From: Mariprofundaceae bacterium
GTDB taxonomy: Bacteria > Pseudomonadota > Zetaproteobacteria > Mariprofundales > Mariprofundaceae
Direction of reading: 5' to 3'
Assembly (NCBI GenBank): GCA_030950865.1
Contig: JAUZQR010000224.1
Coordinates: 1 to 11,259, forward strand
Length of the DNA stretch: 11,259 nucleotides
Shown: in pieces, positions 7,261 through 11,259 of the stretch
Layout: the number at the start of each line of letters is the position of its first letter
Numbering within the stretch: the first letter of the stretch is position 1
Position numbers and translations under genes: made by a program
The notes under the pieces: model-generated
What the model was told of the DNA's origin: nothing
The model's database searches: none
The model's input: the letters and a program-made list of their open reading frames with translations, nothing else

Positions 7261-7293
7261 TGTTCTCTTTTTCTATCTACTAGCTAGAGAACA
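7261..7293 (-). promoter_or_regulatory. Inverted repeat in the leader of the EF-hand gene
   Basis: TGTTCTCT (7261-7268) and AGAGAACA (7286-7293) are perfect 8-bp inverted arms separated by 17 bp. In the transcript the 3' arm abuts the GGAG of the ribosome binding site. The spacing of the half sites would suit a dimeric repressor; alternatively an RNA stem could limit ribosome access. The inner spacer also holds the palindrome CTAGCTAG (7280-7287). The symmetry is seen; the regulatory role is inferred. Confidence 0.45.
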
Positions 7294-7327
7294 CAACATA
7301 CATAGCAAAAGATGAATATAAAATGAA

Positions 7328-7348
7328 ATTGCTACTTTTTGCAGCAAT
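7328..7348 (-). terminator. Terminator-like hairpin just after purT
   Basis: On the minus strand ATTGCTGC and GTAGCAAT form an 8-bp stem (one G-U pair) around a loop of five A, followed by TTTCATTTTATATT. It begins 2 nt after the purT stop codon. The stem is AT-rich, so termination may be partial and the EF-hand gene could receive some read-through. Confidence 0.55.
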
Positions 7349-7350
7349 AT

Positions 7351-8541
7351 TTATAAAATAATATCCAATGCTTGTGCAGCAGAGGCAGCTTTTTGACGGG
7401 CTTTTTCAATGGTTGTATCACGTGCCAAGGTGACTGCCATGCGACGTTTGCCATGCACTTCAGGTTTTCCGAATAGTCTAATTTGAGTATCTGGTTTAGC
7501 TAAAACTTTTGTCAAATTAGCAAAGCTGACTTGTGTTGAATCGCCTTCCACAACAATAGGGCAGGATGCCGCAGCACCATGCTGTCTGATGTTGGGAATG
7601 GGTAGCCCTAAAATGGCACGTGCATGCAATGCAAACTCGGATAGGTCTTGTGAAATCAGTGTGACCAGCCCCGTATCATGCGGGCGCGGTGAAACTTCGC
7701 TGAAAATTGCTTCATCACCTTTGATAAACAATTCAACCCCGAACAGCCCATAGCCACCCAAAGCGTCGGTAACCTTTACTGCAATATGTTTGGATGCTTC
7801 TAGTGCTTTATCCGACATCGCTTGCGGTTGCCATGATTCACGGTAATCACCATCAACCTGTAAATGACCAATAGGTTCACAGTATGACGTACCATCACGG
7901 TGGCGAATCGTTAGAAGTGTAATTTCATAATCAAAATCAACAAACCCTTCAACAATCACTTTGCCTTTTCCTGCACGACCACCTTCTTGGGCGTATTGCC
8001 AGGCTTTTTCAATATCGTTTGCCTCACGAATGACCGATTGCCCTTTGCCTGATGAACTCATAATGGGTTTGACCACACAGGGCATGCCGATGCTTTCAAT
8101 AGCAGCTTTAAATTCAGTTTCACTTGCGGCAAACTGATAAGGTGAGGTTGTTAAGCCCAAGTCTTCTGCAGCTAAGCGGCGTATACCCTCACGATTCATG
8201 GTCAGTTGTGTGGCGCGAGCAGTAGGGATGACAGTAAACCCCTCAGCTTCTAATTCCGCCAATGTATTAGTGGCAATGGCTTCAACTTCAGGCACAATCA
8301 AATGCGGTTGTTCTTTTTCAATGATAGCGCGTAAGGCTACTGCATCGAGCATATCTAATACATGTGAGCGGTGTGCAATTTGCATGGCGGGAGCATCGCT
8401 ATAACTATCCACGGCAATGGTTTCAACGCCCAAGCGCTGCAACTCAATCACCACCTCTTTGCCCAGCTCGCCAGAGCCAAGAAGCATGACACGCGTGGCT
8501 GTAGGGGATAAAGGTGTACCGATTTTGACTGTGTTTTGCAT
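7351..8541 (-). CDS. purT: Formate-dependent GAR transformylase PurT
   Basis: Catalyses formate + ATP + glycinamide ribonucleotide to formyl-GAR in de novo purine synthesis, a folate-independent alternative to PurN. The 396 residues match the E. coli enzyme (392) end to end. The N-terminal Rossmann-like part has [11 protein letters not shown] (19-29, with E25 as the conserved substrate-binding Glu) and PEVEAIAT (84-91, with E85/E87). [13 protein letters not shown] follows. The ATP-grasp core has K158 and MSSSGKGQ (161-168), then [11 protein letters not shown] and the metal-binding [11 protein letters not shown]. The C-terminal domain carries IRLFGKPE. Cytoplasmic. ATG 8541 is preceded by GGAG with 8-nt spacing. 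It is the last gene of prlC-sixA-purT, 24 bp after sixA. No internal break or odd residue was seen. Confidence 0.96.
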   Translation of the reverse strand: MQNTVKIGTPLSPTATRVMLLGSGELGKEVVIELQRLGVETIAVDSYSDAPAMQIAHRSHVLDMLDAVALRAIIEKEQPHLIVPEVEAIATNTLAELEAEGFTVIPTARATQLTMNREGIRRLAAEDLGLTTSPYQFAASETEFKAAIESIGMPCVVKPIMSSSGKGQSVIREANDIEKAWQYAQEGGRAGKGKVIVEGFVDFDYEITLLTIRHRDGTSYCEPIGHLQVDGDYRESWQPQAMSDKALEASKHIAVKVTDALGGYGLFGVELFIKGDEAIFSEVSPRPHDTGLVTLISQDLSEFALHARAILGLPIPNIRQHGAAASCPIVVEGDSTQVSFANLTKVLAKPDTQIRLFGKPEVHGKRRMAVTLARDTTIEKARQKAASAAQALDIIL

Positions 8542-8565
8542 TATAAAAACTCCAAGATGATTGAT

Positions 8566-9057
8566 TTAAGCATCAGGGCAAAGATAAGCAGATAATGTTC
8601 CTGTACCTACTGCAATATCCCGCCAGTGCTCCACATCCCATGTGATTACCACCGCTGTGGCGGGAGCCATGCCATGCATAGTGTCATGAGGTAATAAATG
8701 GCTAGCCAATTCGGATAATCCAGGATTATGCGCGATGATAGCAAGGCTTTGTAGTTCATCGTCTGCTTGCTCAGCGATTGTAAACAACATATCGGCTTCG
8801 GCAAGGTATAGCTCCTTGCGCCACAAGACCTTCTCTATGGGGAAGCTCATGTTATCTGCTAAAATTTGAGCGGTCATTTCTGTGCGCTTAGCAGTGCTAC
8901 TAAACATTGCATCGGGCACGAGTTTTTTAGCACAAATTCTGTTGGCAATGTCGTGGGCTTGTTGCATGCCGCGTTTGGTAAGTGAGCGCTTTATATCGGC
9001 TTGCCCAAAATCACCCCAACCTGCTTCAGCATGGCGAATGAGCAATAAGGTTTTCAT
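8566..9057 (-). CDS. sixA: SixA-type phosphohistidine phosphatase (histidine phosphatase family)
   Basis: A 163-residue member of the histidine phosphatase (phosphoglycerate mutase-like) superfamily, close to E. coli SixA in length (161). The catalytic RHA motif is at R8-H9 in LLLIRHAEAG, the second Arg is R58 in SSTAKRT, E82 is a candidate proton donor, and the second His is H110 in IAHNPGLSELA. SixA acts in the cytoplasm by removing phosphate from His residues of signalling or phosphotransferase proteins; a different phosphoprotein or small-molecule substrate cannot be excluded here. The start overlaps the prlC stop by four bases (ATGA on the minus strand, 9054-9057), and no strong Shine-Dalgarno is visible, pointing to translational coupling. 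purT follows after 24 bp. Confidence 0.85.
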   Translation of the reverse strand: MKTLLLIRHAEAGWGDFGQADIKRSLTKRGMQQAHDIANRICAKKLVPDAMFSSTAKRTEMTAQILADNMSFPIEKVLWRKELYLAEADMLFTIAEQADDELQSLAIIAHNPGLSELASHLLPHDTMHGMAPATAVVITWDVEHWRDIAVGTGTLSAYLCPDA

Positions 9058-11093
9058 GCGGATGTTATGCCAGAATGTTTTAATAGCGCGTCAACATTGG
9101 GTTTGCGGCCTCGAAATGCAACAAAACCATCCATAATACTTTTGCTGCCACCAATGGCTAAGATGTCTTGGCGGAAACGTGATGCTGTTGCCACATTGGT
9201 GATGCCTTCTTCTTCAAAAGCTGCATAAGCATCAGCAGATAATACTTCTGCCCATTTGTAGCTATAATAGCCTGCGGCATAACCACCAGCAAAAATATGT
9301 GAGAAGCTGTTTTGAAATTTGTTGAATGTTGGCGGCATCAACACAGCCACCTCTTCACGCACCATATCCAATACATCTTGCACCGATTTGCTGCTATTGG
9401 GCTGACATTCGCTATGCAGTAAAAAATCAAACAAAGAAAACTCAATCTGCCGCAGCATTTGCATGCCAGCCTGGAAATTCTTGGCTGCCGTCATGCGTTT
9501 GAATAAGTCATCAGGAATGGTATCGCCTGTTTCATAATGTTTGGCGAATAAATCGAGCACTTCACGTTCCCAACAAAAATTTTCCATAAATTGACTCGGT
9601 AATTCCACAGCGTCCCAAGGCACGCCATTGATACCCGACACACCGCGCACATTCACTTCTGTCAGCATATGATGCAAGCCATGCCCAAACTCGTGGAATA
9701 AGGTCATCACTTCATCATGTGTCCAAAGGGCAGGTTTATCAGCAATCGGCGCATCAAAGTTGCAGACCAAATAAGCCACTGGCAATTGTAAATCGCCGTT
9801 TGGTTTTTGCCATCGCACCACACACTCATCCATCCATGCACCACCGCGTTTGTGGGCGCGGGCATACGGATCAAGATAGAATGCGGCAATGTGTTTGTTT
9901 GAGGCATCGGATACTTCAAAGTATTTGGCATGCTCATGCCATACAGGCGCATCAGCTTGGCGAATGTTGATGCCGTACATTTTTTCAACCAGTGCAAACA
10001 TGCCCGACACCACATTGGCTTCAGGAAAGTATGGCTTTAACTCCTCTTGAGAGATGGCATAGGTATGCATGCGTAACTTTTCAGAAGCAAAAGGAACATC
10101 CCATGCCTGCAAATCATTCAAGCCTAAATGCTCTTTGGCAAAGCTGCGTAGTTCATCGACTTCACGCTTAGCCATGTTGCGACTTTTAGCAGCCAATTCA
10201 CGTAAAAAGATCGTGATTTCAGCGCCACTGAAAGCCATTTTTGTTGCGATGGAATAATCGCCATAATGTTCAAAATCAAGCAATTGTGCAATGTCTTGGC
10301 GCAAACTTAATAGCTCATCAATTACAGGGCTATTATCCAAGTCTTCTGATGTCGCACGGGTACAATAAGCCCGATACATTTTCTCACGCAATTCAGATTT
10401 TTCACTGTATTGCATCATGGGCAAATATGATGGTATATCTAGGGTAAACAACCAGCCTTCTTGATTAGCTTCTTTGGCGCGTTGTGCGGCAGCTTCGCGT
10501 GCTGAATCAGGAAGCCCTGCCAAAGCATCTTCGTTGTTAATGGTTAATGTAAATGCGCGTGTCGCATCCAACACATGTTGCTCAAAGGTTGTGGTTAATT
10601 CAGATAAACGTAAGCGGATTTCTTTGAATCGTTTTTTGGCATCACCAGTCAGTTCAGCACCAGAAAGTTTAAAATCACGAATGCTCTGTTTGAGCAATGC
10701 CTTTTGTTCGTTGTTGAGTGAATCTGATTGATGGTTTTCGACATATTTAAGCCCTGCATATAAAGCTTCATTTTGAGCCAACTCGGTAAACCATGCGGAG
10801 GTTTTCTGCACGCCTTCTTGATAAACCTTACGCAAATCATCCGAATCACAAACTGCATTGAGGTGGCTCACTGGTCCCCAGACGCGTGATAATTTTTCAT
10901 CCATGTCTTCAAGTGGTTCAATCAGCGTTTGCCAGTTGGGTTTCTCTTGTGCTGTAAGTGTTTGCAAAGATTCGCGCTGCTTTTGCAATATATGATCCAA
11001 TGCTGGCAACACATCATTCGCAGTGATTTTGTCAAATAAAGGGAGTGGCGCATCAATGCTGAGTAATAAAGGATTATCTTTTTTAACGTTCAT
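9054..11093 (-). CDS. prlC: Oligopeptidase A, M3 family zinc metallopeptidase
   Basis: Cytoplasmic zinc endopeptidase (OpdA/PrlC) that degrades short peptides, including cleaved signal peptides. The 679 residues equal the E. coli length (680). The zinc site is HEFGH (H467-H471, codons at 9681-9695), with the third ligand E497 in AVELPSQFMENF, exactly the HExxH-x25-E spacing of family M3. Other family blocks are WTHDEVMTLF, GGAWMDE, and near the C-terminus FAGGYAAGYYSYKWAEV with the substrate-binding Tyr residues. ATG 11093 gives the usual family N-terminus (NPLL close to the start); only a weak AGG precedes it. It is the first gene of the prlC-sixA-purT cluster. Bases 10511-10629 of this gene reappear at the contig end, but the reading frame itself is uninterrupted. 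Confidence 0.95.
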   Translation of the reverse strand: MNVKKDNPLLLSIDAPLPLFDKITANDVLPALDHILQKQRESLQTLTAQEKPNWQTLIEPLEDMDEKLSRVWGPVSHLNAVCDSDDLRKVYQEGVQKTSAWFTELAQNEALYAGLKYVENHQSDSLNNEQKALLKQSIRDFKLSGAELTGDAKKRFKEIRLRLSELTTTFEQHVLDATRAFTLTINNEDALAGLPDSAREAAAQRAKEANQEGWLFTLDIPSYLPMMQYSEKSELREKMYRAYCTRATSEDLDNSPVIDELLSLRQDIAQLLDFEHYGDYSIATKMAFSGAEITIFLRELAAKSRNMAKREVDELRSFAKEHLGLNDLQAWDVPFASEKLRMHTYAISQEELKPYFPEANVVSGMFALVEKMYGINIRQADAPVWHEHAKYFEVSDASNKHIAAFYLDPYARAHKRGGAWMDECVVRWQKPNGDLQLPVAYLVCNFDAPIADKPALWTHDEVMTLFHEFGHGLHHMLTEVNVRGVSGINGVPWDAVELPSQFMENFCWEREVLDLFAKHYETGDTIPDDLFKRMTAAKNFQAGMQMLRQIEFSLFDFLLHSECQPNSSKSVQDVLDMVREEVAVLMPPTFNKFQNSFSHIFAGGYAAGYYSYKWAEVLSADAYAAFEEEGITNVATASRFRQDILAIGGSKSIMDGFVAFRGRKPNVDALLKHSGITSA
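10511..10629. repeat. 119-bp direct repeat, copy 1 (inside prlC)
   Basis: This stretch encodes prlC residues around the DSAREAA to KKRFKEI region reversed on the minus strand, and it is identical at all 119 positions to 11141-11259 in the same orientation (offset 630 bp). Its reading frame is intact and conserved in family terms, so this is the native copy. Confidence 0.97.
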
Positions 11094-11114
11094 GGCGGGA
11101 GCCTAGCGCATCAT

Positions 11115-11151
11115 CCAAAAACAACAAAGGCAGGGTGCTTGAAGCCCTGCC
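11115..11151 (-). terminator. Terminator-like hairpin upstream of prlC
   Basis: On the minus strand GGCAGGG, a 9-nt loop CTTCAAGCA, CCCTGCC and then TTTGTTGTTTTT form a classic Rho-independent terminator (stem 11129-11135 with 11145-11151). It would end a gene located upstream of prlC beyond this window. However, bases from 11141 belong to the 119-bp repeat, so one arm comes from duplicated prlC sequence. The genuine hairpin probably continued differently (see findings). Confidence 0.5.
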
Positions 11152-11259
11152 AAAGCATCTTCGTTGTTAATGGTTAATGTAAATGCGCGTGTCGCATCCA
11201 ACACATGTTGCTCAAAGGTTGTGGTTAATTCAGATAAACGTAAGCGGATTTCTTTGAAT
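11141..11259. repeat. 119-bp direct repeat, copy 2 (contig end, prlC duplicate)
   Basis: An exact copy of 10511-10629 that starts upstream of prlC and runs to the last base of the window. It is a fragment without start or stop, and no insertion-sequence features flank it. Most likely it is an assembly or amplification artefact that replaced the true sequence upstream of prlC; a real partial tandem duplication is the alternative. Confidence 0.9.

Noticed and set aside
9707..10015. Open frame of 102 codons on the minus strand within prlC in another frame
   Set aside because: It lies wholly inside the conserved prlC zinc-site region and has no family resemblance.
10474..10731. Plus-strand open frame overlapping the repeat, as a possible gene in the duplicated unit
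   Set aside because: It is antisense to conserved prlC coding sequence, and copy 2 holds only part of it, so nothing suggests a gene was duplicated.
1..11259. Contig as a closed circle (plasmid) because of the terminal repeat
   Set aside because: The last 119 bp match an internal position in prlC, not the first bases of the window, so the repeat does not indicate circularity.
11094..11259. Insertion sequence or transposon end at the right edge
   Set aside because: There are no terminal inverted repeats, no target-site duplication and no transposase; the repeat is plain prlC coding DNA.
1..11259. tRNA, rRNA or CRISPR features
   Set aside because: No cloverleaf, rRNA-like conserved sequence or regularly spaced repeats were seen; genes cover almost all of the window.

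Overview
The window reads as an 11.3 kb contig from a Gram-negative bacterium, most likely a proteobacterium of moderate to low GC. Evidence: several predicted Sec signal peptides, a periplasm-dependent ABC importer, an E. coli-like PurT, a SixA-type phosphatase and an oligopeptidase A. A gamma- or zetaproteobacterial origin is a guess from overall protein flavour; there is no rRNA or tRNA to settle it. The genes look like ordinary core metabolism. I found no mobile element, CRISPR array, phage module or clear new system.

Layout, plus strand: (1) 1-~100, an internal piece of S-adenosylmethionine synthetase (MetK) running abruptly and in frame into (2) ~112-516, the C-terminal half of a CDF-family cation transporter; this is probably a chimeric contig end. 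(3) 658-2778, a DUF255/COG1331 thioredoxin-fold protein with CxxC and a possible signal peptide. (4) 2850-6151, a tight pstS-pstC-pstA-pstB high-affinity phosphate importer operon, with four-base ATGA overlaps at C/A and A/B and no phoU after pstB. (5) 6190-6864, a spermidine-synthase-like SAM-fold protein. A near-perfect hairpin (6885-6923) separates it from the convergent minus-strand genes.

Layout, minus strand, in transcription order: prlC/opdA (M3 oligopeptidase, 11093-9054), overlapping by ATGA with sixA (9057-8566), then purT (8541-7351) with a terminator-like hairpin right after its stop, and then a small exported EF-hand protein (7249-6944) that has its own leader with an inverted repeat beside the ribosome binding site.

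The last 119 bp (11141-11259) exactly repeat 10511-10629, inside prlC. The repeat boundary falls inside a terminator-like hairpin upstream of prlC. With the MetK/CDF junction at the other end, both contig ends look like assembly or amplification chimeras, so the true flanking genes cannot be read from this window.

Working together: PstS captures phosphate in the periplasm, PstC and PstA form the channel and PstB supplies ATP hydrolysis. The prlC-sixA-purT cluster combines peptide degradation, phosphohistidine dephosphorylation and formate-dependent purine synthesis; the link appears to be co-transcription rather than a shared pathway.
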